From a virus: DNA of 61,323 bases. The position numbers were made by a program, and so were the translations under genes. Below, piece after piece: positions 41,959 through 51,000 of this stretch; positions within the stretch are counted from its first letter, which is position 1; each line of letters opens with the position of its first letter. The stretch covers positions 1 to 61,323 of the IMG/VR virus record IMGVR_UViG_3300023174_007841; one strand, given 5' to 3'. Under the pieces are notes generated by a model. It did no database searches. It saw only the letters and a program-made list of their open reading frames with translations, and was not told where the DNA came from.

Positions 41959-44437
41959 TGATGTAGAATTTTTTACGACTATCATCAATCCCAAACGTGC
42001 GTACGTTTCGTCTAGCATTTCGGGAGTGACGGGCTCCGTCAACGTTTTTGCTCGTTTTTCTAAAATAGAAAAAGAAGTTAGGCCTTTGTCTAATTTTTCT
42101 TTTTCTACAGTTAACGACGAGGATATAGAACTATATCGACAAGCTATTTTGTCGGTCGCGAGGCAGACTCCTGTAAGCGGTTCTTTTTTTACGAACATCG
42201 AAGATTACTTAGACGAAGTAAATCAACAGCCTTCTTCTGTAAAGAAACAAAAAAGCTTAGACATAATTCGATTTACTCCAAGCGTTTCTTTCACTTCGAA
42301 TACGGTAAAAAAGCTAAACGTGAAAGAGATGTTAATGCCCTATTATCGCATGTCTTATCCGACTGCACAATGGGCGTATACCAACTATCATAGTTTAAAT
42401 TTTTTCTCTACTCAGACAGTTCCGACGTCTTCGGTTCTTTTATATCCGAGTTTAGAGAACGCTGATCTACCCGAACAAGTCGGATACGTGAGCGGTACCT
42501 ATGCTTTGTCCGGAGCCTTTTCTTTTGATTTTCACATAAATCCGCGGTACAAAAAAGACGAAATAACACAGGGACACTTCAAGGCAGGAACGATATTTCA
42601 CTTATCTTCTAGTTATGCCCTCTCGCTAGTTACAGGTTCGACGAAGGACGAAAATGGTTTACCTGCTTACTTCAGGTTGATGTTACAGTTGAGTCATAGC
42701 GCCGACGTCGCGCCGTCTCGAGTAGTTCCAGGAACTTATCCAAATGATTTGGTGTTTTTATCAGAAGACAATTGTCTAGAATGGAATAAGTGGCACCGCG
42801 TAGTCGTACGTTGGGGTACAAATTTAATCAATGATGGAACTGGATCCTTCAACATTAACGGAACGGATAGAGGCGTTTTCGTTATACCATCGGGCACAAT
42901 CATGCCGAAGGTTTATTCTTCTAAGGATGACCCCAACGTTCTTTGTTTAGGCAATTTTTATGAAGGTATAAATTCGGGCGACGAAAGTCAAGCCTACTTT
43001 TTTAGTGACATATCTTCGACGAGAGAAGGTCTTGAACAACTTGTAGATAGTGGCGGCTCACTCGATCAACCCGATTATTATAGATTTGATCATCCCCTAA
43101 AAGCAGAATTACACTCCGTGATGATTCGCAGAGATTATTTAAATGATCGCCAAATTTTAGAATCATCTGCCAGTAATCCGGGTGTTATAGACCCCAAAAA
43201 GATAGCTTTTTACGTTCCGCCTTTTTTTATAGAAAACACCAATATTCGTAGATATACCAACGCACCTTCGTTAGGCGGTAAAGCCTATGGCGGAATCTTA
43301 CAAACTCCATTTTTTGAAATAGACGGCTCTACTGACGATCCATTTAATGTCGCTATGGCGTTTGGCGTTAACGGTCATTATGTCAATTTAGAAAATTTCA
43401 CAAAAGATTTTGCGAACAACGTTTTCCCAAGATTGCATCATTTATCGGGCACTGCTTTAGATTACACGACAGTGGCTGTGCCGGCTAACGAATTCTTGTA
43501 TGGGGATTCTTTCGTTAGAAAAAGAAATTTGACAGTTCTACCTTGCGACGATGGAACCTTTCATCCCAATTATCAAATTATTAAAAACGAAATTAACAAT
43601 AAGGCCCTCGACGCCTGGGGCAGAGTCGACCTAAGCATAATTAATCTTGATAATTTATTAAGTACCGCGTCGTTACTTTTCGGTAAGACTCACGACGTTG
43701 AATATGACCCGACGTTGTCGGATCAACAAATAGGATATACGCCAGAAAATCCTGGATATTCTCCAGGATCTGCAGTCTTTAATGCCAAACAAAAGATAGA
43801 AGGAATAATAGCAACCGACGAGGGTAGCTATGGTCCTGGCGTTCAAAGAGATGTTCCTTTGACGATTTTTCAAAGACTAAAAGATCCATCGTCTAACCAG
43901 GTTACTTTTTTCGAAATAAGCAACTTATTCTACGGCGGTAGAATTATGCCTGGTAGTTTTGAAATTATTGATGCTTCATTGTCGGGCTCAAATGGCGCAA
44001 TCTCTATCAAACTAAAAGATGACGGATTTGGCAACATTTATCGTGCCGATTCTTTGACACCACACTGCACGTGGAATTCTGTCGGTAATATCTTTTACGA
44101 CGAAGGAATCGTTTTAATCAAAAGTCCACACCTGTATTTCTTCGGCAAGGAAGCTTATAACATGTCGTTCCGCGGCGAGCAAAAATTGTTTACTTCCAAA
44201 TATGAAATACTAGCTCCTAGAGGATTTTTAAATTCATCTTCTAATCCTTCTTACATAGCTACCGAAAATTCCATTAGCGCTTCCTTGGACTTGAATGACA
44301 AAGAAAAATTTGTTTATATCTCTGGCGTAAATTTTCATGATGAAAACTTAAACGTCGTGGCGAAAGCGTCTTTAGCACAGCCTGTCATGAAACGTGAAGG
44401 CGAGCGAATTTTATTTAAGATAACTTTTGATTTCTAG
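41933..44437 (+). CDS. Large virion protein with lectin-like (LamG/ConA) domain
   Basis: This 834-residue protein has the start module KRAYVSSSISGVTGSVNVFAR. Residues about 190-350 look like a concanavalin A/LamG jelly roll (YALSGAFSFDFHINP, AYFRLMLQLSHSA, WNKWHRVVVRWGTN, GSFNINGTDRGVF), so it could bind glycan. The C-terminal module (NSSSNPSYIATENS...VYISGVNFHDENLNVVAKA) is shared with the protein at 38994. It is probably a tail-fibre or baseplate protein. The gene ends 62 bases before the gp4-like gene. Confidence 0.65.
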   Translation: MAILPVTSDDVEFFTTIINPKRAYVSSSISGVTGSVNVFARFSKIEKEVRPLSNFSFSTVNDEDIELYRQAILSVARQTPVSGSFFTNIEDYLDEVNQQPSSVKKQKSLDIIRFTPSVSFTSNTVKKLNVKEMLMPYYRMSYPTAQWAYTNYHSLNFFSTQTVPTSSVLLYPSLENADLPEQVGYVSGTYALSGAFSFDFHINPRYKKDEITQGHFKAGTIFHLSSSYALSLVTGSTKDENGLPAYFRLMLQLSHSADVAPSRVVPGTYPNDLVFLSEDNCLEWNKWHRVVVRWGTNLINDGTGSFNINGTDRGVFVIPSGTIMPKVYSSKDDPNVLCLGNFYEGINSGDESQAYFFSDISSTREGLEQLVDSGGSLDQPDYYRFDHPLKAELHSVMIRRDYLNDRQILESSASNPGVIDPKKIAFYVPPFFIENTNIRRYTNAPSLGGKAYGGILQTPFFEIDGSTDDPFNVAMAFGVNGHYVNLENFTKDFANNVFPRLHHLSGTALDYTTVAVPANEFLYGDSFVRKRNLTVLPCDDGTFHPNYQIIKNEINNKALDAWGRVDLSIINLDNLLSTASLLFGKTHDVEYDPTLSDQQIGYTPENPGYSPGSAVFNAKQKIEGIIATDEGSYGPGVQRDVPLTIFQRLKDPSSNQVTFFEISNLFYGGRIMPGSFEIIDASLSGSNGAISIKLKDDGFGNIYRADSLTPHCTWNSVGNIFYDEGIVLIKSPHLYFFGKEAYNMSFRGEQKLFTSKYEILAPRGFLNSSSNPSYIATENSISASLDLNDKEKFVYISGVNFHDENLNVVAKASLAQPVMKREGERILFKITFDF

Positions 44438-44498
44438 GTTTAACTAATTCAAGCGGATTACTTGAGCAGAGCTCGTGTCTAGAGGAATACTTCAGATC

Positions 44499-44900
44499 AT
44501 GGCCACTACGAAAAAGCGCAAGAGAAAACGTAAGAGTCACTATCACAGAGGAACTCATACGTCTCCGATCGCGGGCGAGTGCAAGTATCGCTCGGGATGG
44601 GAACAAAAATACATGGTTCATCTGGACGAAAATTTCGAAGTCGCCAAGTGGTCCTACGAAAAGCTCGTGATCGAATACGTTTCCAACCAGAAGACGAAGA
44701 AGGTCCGCAAGTACTATCCAGATTTTCAGATTGAATACAAGGATGGTCGCAAAGTCGTGGTGGAAATCAAACCATCTCGAAAATTAGGACAAGCTACTGT
44801 CGTTAAAAAAATTCGAGCCGCCATGCTGTGGTGTACAGAACACGACATGACCTATAAAGTATTGACAGAAATAGAATTAAAAGATATGGGTCTTATTTAA
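44499..44900 (+). CDS. gp4-like head-completion nuclease (TnsA-like PD-(D/E)XK)
   Basis: Starting at the ATG at 44499 (AGAGGA upstream) gives 133 residues. After a basic KKRKRKRKSHYH start, YRSGWEQKYMVHLDE, EVAKWSYEKLVIEYV and YYPDFQIEYKDGRKVVVEIK form a PD-(D/E)XK fold (catalytic E, D, E-x-K). This arrangement matches my recollection of the T4 gp4 head-completion family (about 150 residues), which acts on DNA ends in the packaged head. The nuclease of the homing endonuclease at 40313 is related. Confidence 0.75.
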   Translation: MATTKKRKRKRKSHYHRGTHTSPIAGECKYRSGWEQKYMVHLDENFEVAKWSYEKLVIEYVSNQKTKKVRKYYPDFQIEYKDGRKVVVEIKPSRKLGQATVVKKIRAAMLWCTEHDMTYKVLTEIELKDMGLI

Positions 44901-44943
44901 CAAGATTTTACTTTAGATCAAATCTGCTTTAAGAATCTGGCTT

Positions 44944-45510
44944 GTGGTTAATCTGATCCTCGGTCTGGACGTTTCGACGTCAGTTACTGGTGTATGTATC
45001 ATCGATCCCAAGATTCCGCTAGAAGACCGAGGATCCCACATTTTACGCTTAGATCGCGTAGAATTTAAAAAATGTAAGACGCTGTGGGAAAAAGCTGATC
45101 TTATTGCCACGGAATTATCTGAGCTTTTGAAAAAGTTTCCTGGTGAATATCGAGTCGTACTAGAAGAACCGCTCTTAGGATTCAGGACAGGTATGTCTTC
45201 TGCGGCGACCATTACAACTCTCATGAAATTCAACGGTGTAGTATCATACATCTCTAGAGAAATATTCAAAGTTGATCCAGAATATATCTCAGCATCCCAT
45301 GCTAGAAAACTTTGTGGAATTAAAATACAGAGAACCTCAATAGCCGGGATGAGCGGAAAAGAGCAGGTCTTCAACTACATGACAGAACACGATCTCAAAC
45401 ACGTCCATTGGCCCCTAAAAAAGAATGGTAAGCCTATTGATGCTTCTCGCGACATGTGTGATTCCTATGTGATTGCCCGGGCTGCTTGTTTAACTCAAAA
45501 TAATATTTAA
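44944..45510 (+). CDS. RuvC-like Holliday junction resolvase
   Basis: This 188-residue protein starts at a GTG. ILGLDVSTSVTGVCIID contains the first catalytic aspartate; VVLEEPLLG has the glutamate, and the end SRDMCDSYVIARAA contains the two late aspartates, as in RuvC-type RNase H folds. Resolvases of this type cut branched DNA during recombination and packaging. No Shine-Dalgarno site is obvious; a TTTACT (44907-44912) and TAAGAA (44930-44935) pair lies 8 bases before the start. Confidence 0.85.
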   Translation: MVNLILGLDVSTSVTGVCIIDPKIPLEDRGSHILRLDRVEFKKCKTLWEKADLIATELSELLKKFPGEYRVVLEEPLLGFRTGMSSAATITTLMKFNGVVSYISREIFKVDPEYISASHARKLCGIKIQRTSIAGMSGKEQVFNYMTEHDLKHVHWPLKKNGKPIDASRDMCDSYVIARAACLTQNNI

Positions 45511-45574
45511 TATTCACTATTTACTATTTGCCGATATATATAGTTTAACCATCTATGCATGAAAGATAATACGC

Positions 45575-45907
45575 ATGAAAATTACAATCAATCAGCTCCG
45601 CAGAATTATCAAAGAAGAAGTCGAGAATGTCATGCAGGGTTCATCTCCTGTAACGATTGAGGTCGATTACGGTGAGTTCCCAGGTCAACCAAAGATGGGT
45701 GACGTTACCAATATTATCTTAAAACAACAAAGATCCTATGGTATACCTGCAATAGGCTTAACCAAAGCTGTAGTTGTCGAGGAGATGGGCACGGGCGGCG
45801 ATAATCCCATCGTTCAGCTTACGTTTGATTCGATGGACAACGCTGCAGCCTGGTGGGAAGCTTCTGGATACGCAGACATGGATGATATCGAAAACGCTAT
45901 TGTCTAA
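45575..45907 (+). CDS. Small protein with the recurrent N-terminal helix tag
   Basis: This 110-residue protein has the tag MKITINQLRRIIKEEVENV at its start, also present in four other proteins in the window (see findings). The remainder (VTIEVDYGEFPGQPKMGDV; FDSMDNAAAWWEASG) is a small mixed alpha/beta fold, not recognised. A strong terminator follows 30 bases after the stop. It is possibly a capsid-internal protein if the tag is a targeting sequence. Confidence 0.6.
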   Translation: MKITINQLRRIIKEEVENVMQGSSPVTIEVDYGEFPGQPKMGDVTNIILKQQRSYGIPAIGLTKAVVVEEMGTGGDNPIVQLTFDSMDNAAAWWEASGYADMDDIENAIV

Positions 45908-45937
45908 GATATCTGAGTTACTCGATCCTCCGATCAA

Positions 45938-45962
45938 AAACGCCTCCACTTCGGAGGCGTTT
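45938..45962 (+). terminator. Strong rho-independent terminator
   Basis: AAACGCCTCC (45938-45947) and GGAGGCGTTT (45953-45962) form a 10-bp perfect stem with the loop ACTTC, then CTCATTT. It ends the unit with the tagged small gene at 45575 and lies just before the primase promoter region. It is A-rich on the upstream side, so it may also act on the other strand, where no gene is present. Confidence 0.88.
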
Positions 45963-45969
45963 CTCATTT

Positions 45970-45999
45970 GTGAACAGTTGAACGCGTGTGTGGTACGGT
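45970..45999 (+). promoter_or_regulatory. Candidate leaderless promoter for the primase gene
   Basis: GTGAAC (45970-45975) and TACGGT (45994-45999) are spaced by 18 bases; the GTG start at 46006 lies 6 bases after the -10 box. Boxes are weaker than in the other members of this group, but the geometry is the same. It begins right after the terminator at 45938-45962. Confidence 0.4.
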
Positions 46000-46005
46000 T
46001 GTACC

Positions 46006-46986
46006 GTGGCGTTACATAGTGTCTCTGATAAAGTTTCTTTTTTTGAATCCATTTTTGGCAGAGGAAGGTTGTCTGCCAACGGAATCAACTTTGATGTCAG
46101 GTGTCCGATCTGCGCCCCGACAGATCCGACTAAAAAGAAGTTGGCCATCCGTACAACAGATGACGCAAATCACTGTTGGGCATGTGGATGGAAGGCCAGA
46201 AGCCTTGCTCCTTTAATTCGTAAATATGGAACGCAGGAACACCTTAATTTATATCGGGAATTAACTGGACAAGGCGGCAAGTCGGATCTAGTGACCGCTG
46301 ATGTCGATAACGTCCAGAAGATAGAGTTACCTAAGGATTTCAGGTTGTTGACCCTGGCAAACGAGATGGACCCTGATGTCAAGGCTGCTTGGAGATATGT
46401 CTATTCTCGAGGATTGTCCGATAGAGATGCCTGGTATTTTAAGTTTGGAATTTCCGATGAACCTCGCTGGAAACGTCGAGTCATAATGCCGTCCTTCGAT
46501 TGCAACGGAGAATTGAACTACTTTGCTGCTCGAGCGGTTGACAATGGTCGCAAACCCAAATACGATAATCCCGATGTCGACAAAAATCCCGTCGTCTTTA
46601 ACGAGATTAACATAGATTGGTCGAAGAGATTAGTGCTATGCGAGGGACCATTCGATCTTGTCAAGTGTCCCGAAAATTCAACAGCATTATTAGGTTCGGA
46701 TCTCGATGAACGCCACGAAGTTCTTAACAAGATTCTCTTATATAATACACCGGTAGCTCTTGCTCTAGATGGCGACATGTGGTACAAGAAGACGCCTAAG
46801 ATAGTTAAGAAACTTCAAGAATATAACGTCGACGTCCTCGTTGTTGATGTTAGACCGTGGGGAGATCCAGGTAGCATGTCCAAAGCAGAATTTGAAAAAG
46901 CTTTGTCTGAAGCTATTGTCTTTGACTGGGGCGATAGGTTTTCTAATAAATTAGAAAAAGCAATGACGACTAGCTTTAGAATCTAA
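46006..46986 (+). CDS. DnaG-type DNA primase
   Basis: The GTG at 46006 is favoured (another at 45988), giving 326 residues. A zinc-binding domain has Cys33, Cys36, Cys57 and Cys60 (CPICAP...HCWACGW). The central part (WYFKFGIS, RVIMPSFDCNGELNYFAAR) and the Toprim motifs LVLCEGPFDLVK (catalytic Glu) and ALALDGDMW (DxD) follow. It makes RNA primers for lagging-strand synthesis. No helicase domain is attached, unlike T7 gp4. It is like T4 gp61 in size. Confidence 0.9.
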   Translation: MALHSVSDKVSFFESIFGRGRLSANGINFDVRCPICAPTDPTKKKLAIRTTDDANHCWACGWKARSLAPLIRKYGTQEHLNLYRELTGQGGKSDLVTADVDNVQKIELPKDFRLLTLANEMDPDVKAAWRYVYSRGLSDRDAWYFKFGISDEPRWKRRVIMPSFDCNGELNYFAARAVDNGRKPKYDNPDVDKNPVVFNEINIDWSKRLVLCEGPFDLVKCPENSTALLGSDLDERHEVLNKILLYNTPVALALDGDMWYKKTPKIVKKLQEYNVDVLVVDVRPWGDPGSMSKAEFEKALSEAIVFDWGDRFSNKLEKAMTTSFRI

Positions 46987-46998
46987 TAATTAAAATCG

Positions 46999-48039
46999 AT
47001 GAAACAAAAAGTCGCTATATCAGAACGCCAACTTCGCAAAATAATTAGAGAAGAATTGGCAAGACAATATCTCGTTCAGGAAGGTCTTCTCGATTCGATC
47101 AAAAAGCCTTTTCAAAAACTTTCCGAAAAGGCTAAACAGATCGTGTCAAAAAAAGTGGACGAAGTCTTGGAAAAGATTTCTGCGGCACTTGAAGGCGTGC
47201 AAAAACCAGAAGGTCTTGACGAATTTTTGAAGAAATTTGAACAGACCGAAGGAGGCGTGGACATTAAAAATTTAGCTTTAGAGGTTGGTTTAGAAGATGC
47301 TGTTTCTGCTTCTGCGTCTAAAGAAAAAATCGTCGCGACCGAAGGTACGTTTATTGTCGTGAGAGAATCGTTCGACGCCATCCCCGCATCGGCAGAAGAC
47401 TTGATTTCTTCTTTCGCTCTAATCGAAGGATATTATCAAAAACGCGCTCTTAAAAATTCTGAAATTTTAAACGAAGCACTGTTGACGGAAGCGGTTGGAT
47501 TAACTGCTCTCGTAGGTGTCTGGTGGGCAGCCGTAAAAGCTGCCGTCGGTTTTTTAGGCGGACTTTCGTTAGCCTGTAAGTTGTTGGCGGCCATCTTTGA
47601 AAAGGCACTTAACAAACCCGATATAGCTAAAAAATTAAAACATTATGAGCACGTTTTCCATGAACTAGAAGAGAAAGCTCTAAGAGTCCTTGTCTATCCT
47701 GCTCCCGTATCTTACGCTGCCTACCTCACTGCGTCAGGACTAAAGAAAATGTCTGCGTCGAACAAAAAACCTAAAAAGCTTTTGTCTTACGAAGAATTCA
47801 ATTCGCCAGAAAACAAAGACGAAAAAGTAGCGGCAGAAAAATTAATTCACACTGCCTTGTTGCTGGCCATTATTTTTGAGGCTGTTTCTCACATAGGTCA
47901 CGCCATCAAAGAACTCGCTGAAAATACTTCCCACGCGCTCGAGTCTATTGGACACTCAGCAGTAGAAATTGGTAAAGAGGCTTCGGCGCTACCCAAGGCG
48001 GCACGAGTAGCCGTCACCGCCGGCGCGCAAATTACCTGA
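46999..48039 (+). CDS. Membrane-segment protein with the N-terminal helix tag
   Basis: This 346-residue protein begins KQKVAISERQLRKIIREELA, the recurrent tag. Residues about 20-75 are an amphipathic coiled-coil (KPFQKLSEKAKQIVSKKVD). Two hydrophobic stretches, VGLTALVGVWWAAVKAAVGF...SLACKLLAAIF (about 167-203) and LIHTALLLAIIFEAVSHIG (about 281-300), could span or insert into a membrane. It has no signal peptide. A virion-packaged protein delivered to the host membrane would fit; this is an inference. No Shine-Dalgarno site is apparent. Confidence 0.6.
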   Translation: MKQKVAISERQLRKIIREELARQYLVQEGLLDSIKKPFQKLSEKAKQIVSKKVDEVLEKISAALEGVQKPEGLDEFLKKFEQTEGGVDIKNLALEVGLEDAVSASASKEKIVATEGTFIVVRESFDAIPASAEDLISSFALIEGYYQKRALKNSEILNEALLTEAVGLTALVGVWWAAVKAAVGFLGGLSLACKLLAAIFEKALNKPDIAKKLKHYEHVFHELEEKALRVLVYPAPVSYAAYLTASGLKKMSASNKKPKKLLSYEEFNSPENKDEKVAAEKLIHTALLLAIIFEAVSHIGHAIKELAENTSHALESIGHSAVEIGKEASALPKAARVAVTAGAQIT

Positions 48040-48051
48040 TATTCTAATTTG

Positions 48052-48079
48052 TTGAACATATTTGTAATTTGGGTATAAA
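48052..48079 (+). promoter_or_regulatory. Candidate short-leader promoter for the Mre11-Rad50 gene
   Basis: TTGAAC (48052-48057) and TATAAA (48074-48079) are spaced by 16 bases. The ATG follows 9 bases after the -10 box, leaving at most a 3-base leader. The same region contains the hairpin at 48069-48089. Confidence 0.5.
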
Positions 48080-48089
48080 GTTTACCCAA
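48069..48089 (+). repeat. 7-bp inverted repeat ending at the Mre11-Rad50 start codon
   Basis: TTGGGTA (48069-48075) and TACCCAA (48083-48089) are perfect reverse complements around a 7-base loop. The right arm ends at the A of the ATG. In a read-through transcript it would block initiation; as DNA it could be an operator overlapping the -10 box. Confidence 0.55.
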
Positions 48090-51000
48090 TGGTTAAAATT
48101 GCGCATACTGCCGACATCCATTGGCGCGGCTTGAGTCGACATGACGAATATCGTTATGTTTTCGAAGCCTTCAACAAGGATTGTAAGAAGAACAAAGTAG
48201 ATCATATCTTCGTCGGCGGCGACATATTTCATACCAAGACCACTGGCATTTCACCAGAATATATCGATCAGCTAACGTGGTGGTTAGAATCTATGGCAAA
48301 AATTGCCAGTGTTCATTTGACATTAGGTAACCACGATGGTAATTTGGTCAACCTGTCTCGACAAGACGCGGTGTCTCCTATCGTACAGGCGCTGAATAAT
48401 CCAAAGATCCATCTTTACAAGAAGAGTGGAGTATACGAATTCCACCCAGGGTATAACTGGTGCGTTTATTCTCTTTTCGACGAAGAAGGTTGGGGTGAAG
48501 TAAGACCTGAACCAGGAAAAGTAAATATTGCATGCTATCATGGCCCCGTTCAAGGTTCTGTGACAGAAGTTGGTTGGGAAATGGAAGGTATGAATCTAGA
48601 ATTCTTCAAAGATTATCCCTATGTTTTTCTTGGTGATATCCATCAGATGCAGCATTTAGGTTATCGCGAATGCTTAGTTGGAAAGAAAAAACCATGGATT
48701 TCTTATCCAGGAACGCCACTCCAGCAGAACTACGCAGAAGAGTTAGACCATGGTTATTTGTTATGGGATATCGATGATAAACAATCTTGGGATGTTTTGT
48801 TTAAAAAGTTACCGAATCCAAAACCCTATGTTACCATTCCGTGGAATGGTTCTATCGATAACTTAATTTCTTCTGCTTCTAAACACCCAGATGGTACAAG
48901 GTTTCGAATTAGGTCGTCAGACGCCTTGGGACAAAAAGACTTTAGTTTAATTAGTGAATCTTTGAAGAGCGTAAAGTCGGCCACTGAGGTCACATTCAAG
49001 TCTGATTTTATTGTCGATAAGTCGGTGGTCAAAACGAACACCTCGACGCTCGAGAAGGCCGACTTGAGAAATTCCGATGTCCTTTTCAAGTTGATTAAAG
49101 ATTATTACGCTGGTACACAGATAACAGAAGAACAGTGGAAGATCGTTTTTGAACAAGTAAAATCTTGTCTTTCTACTGTCATTTCTACAGAGGAAACGAC
49201 TCGTAACTCTAAGTGGTCTCTTCGATATCTGGGATTCGACAATATGTTTGCCTATGGCGAAGGCAATATGATTAACTTCGATAAGCTTAATGGTATCGTC
49301 GGAGTATTCGGTCCTAATAGAGTCGGTAAGTCTTCTATCGTCGGTACTTTGATGTATTCGTTGTTCAATGCGACGGACCGTGGTCCCGTAAAGAATATTC
49401 ACATTTGTAACATTCGTAAGCCATATTGCTCGTCGAAGGCCATCATTAATCATGATGGTACCGATTACGTTATCGAGCGCCAAACCACCAAAAGTGAAAA
49501 CAAAAAAGGAGTGTTAAACGCCTCTACTGCTTTGAACGTTTTTAAGATTAGAGAAGACGGTGAGGCAGAAGATCTTGCTGGAGAACAACGCGCTGATACT
49601 GAAAAGGTGATTCGCGCCCTTATCGGTAGTCAAGAAGATTTCATGATGACGTCGCTGGCTGCGCAAGGCGAAACGAATCAATTTATATCGCAAGGCTCTA
49701 CGAGACGCCGGGCAGTGTTGTCTAGATTTTTGGATCTTGATATATTCGACAAGATGCACGAATTGTCGAATAAAGAACTTGCATCTTATAAGTCACAATT
49801 AAAAAACTACCCCGATAGAGATTGGGCGTTGTTGATGCAACAAAATCAAAGCGCTATCGTTGATTCCGACAAGCAGATCATCGAATTACACCAGTTGATA
49901 AAAGACAAGCAACAGACTATTTCCCAACTGCAGATTGAATTGTCTAAACACAGGGGTACACTCGTCACCAAATCTCAAGTTGAGACATTCGCGAAGCAAC
50001 TTGTTGCTCTTGAAAAACAACACGAACTCCACGCGGTTAATATTTCCAGTCTGGAGTCTGAGATAACTAACAGTAACGAAAAACTGAAAACTATAGCAAC
50101 TATCAAATCAGAAAACGATATATCGCAATTGCGATCTCAATTAGCTGCGCTTAAAAATCTCGAAGCTTCTTTGACGTCTTTGAGATTTCTTTACGAGAAA
50201 GAAAATACTCTTTTTGAACAACAAAAAAAATCTCTTAAAATTCTTGATGAAGTGCCCTGCGGCGATGACTATCCTACGTGTAAATTCATTAAAGACGCTC
50301 ACGTTAATAAGTCAAAATTAATCGACCAACAAGGCAAAGTAGAACACGCACAAAAGAAACTAGAAGAAGTAAAGAAATCTTTCGAAGAACTCGGAAAAGA
50401 AAATTTGGTTGGTCGTTTAGAAAAAATGGAGAAATTGTTGTCTTTGGAGACAAAGCTGTTACTAGACATCTCTAAGAAAGAAATTGAACTTGAAAAATCT
50501 AGGACCGTTCACTATTCGCGAGAATCAGAACTAAAAAGTTCTAGAGAAAAACTTAAGGCGCTTGAGGAAGCATTAAAAAATGACGATAATGCAGAAGCAG
50601 TTTCTATTAAGCTAAATATAGAAGATATTTCTAAGGCTATAGATGCGTTGACAACAGACAAACTTGATGTGGCTACGCGCAAAGGAAAGCTTTCTGCTAA
50701 TCTTGAAAAGATAAGCGAAGAAAAAATCGCTAAGGACATTCTTTTGGAGAAGATGAAGGTACATGAGTTGGTTACCGTAGCATTTTCTAAGAAGGGCTTG
50801 CCACTAATCATTACAAAGTCGCAATTACCCGTTATCAACGCAGAGATAGCCAAGATTCTTCATGGCATCGTAGATTTTACTATCGAACTTGAAAATGACG
50901 AGAACACCGATTCTTCTGAAATTTATATCAACTATGGCGATTCCCGACGAGTTGTAGAACTGTGTTCGGGTATGGAGAAGACCATCGCCTCTCTAGCTAT

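Noticed and set aside
48947-49483. Open frame of 178 codons antisense to the Mre11-Rad50 gene
   Set aside because: The plus-strand frame contains the essential Walker A region; the antisense product has no recognisable motif or start signal.
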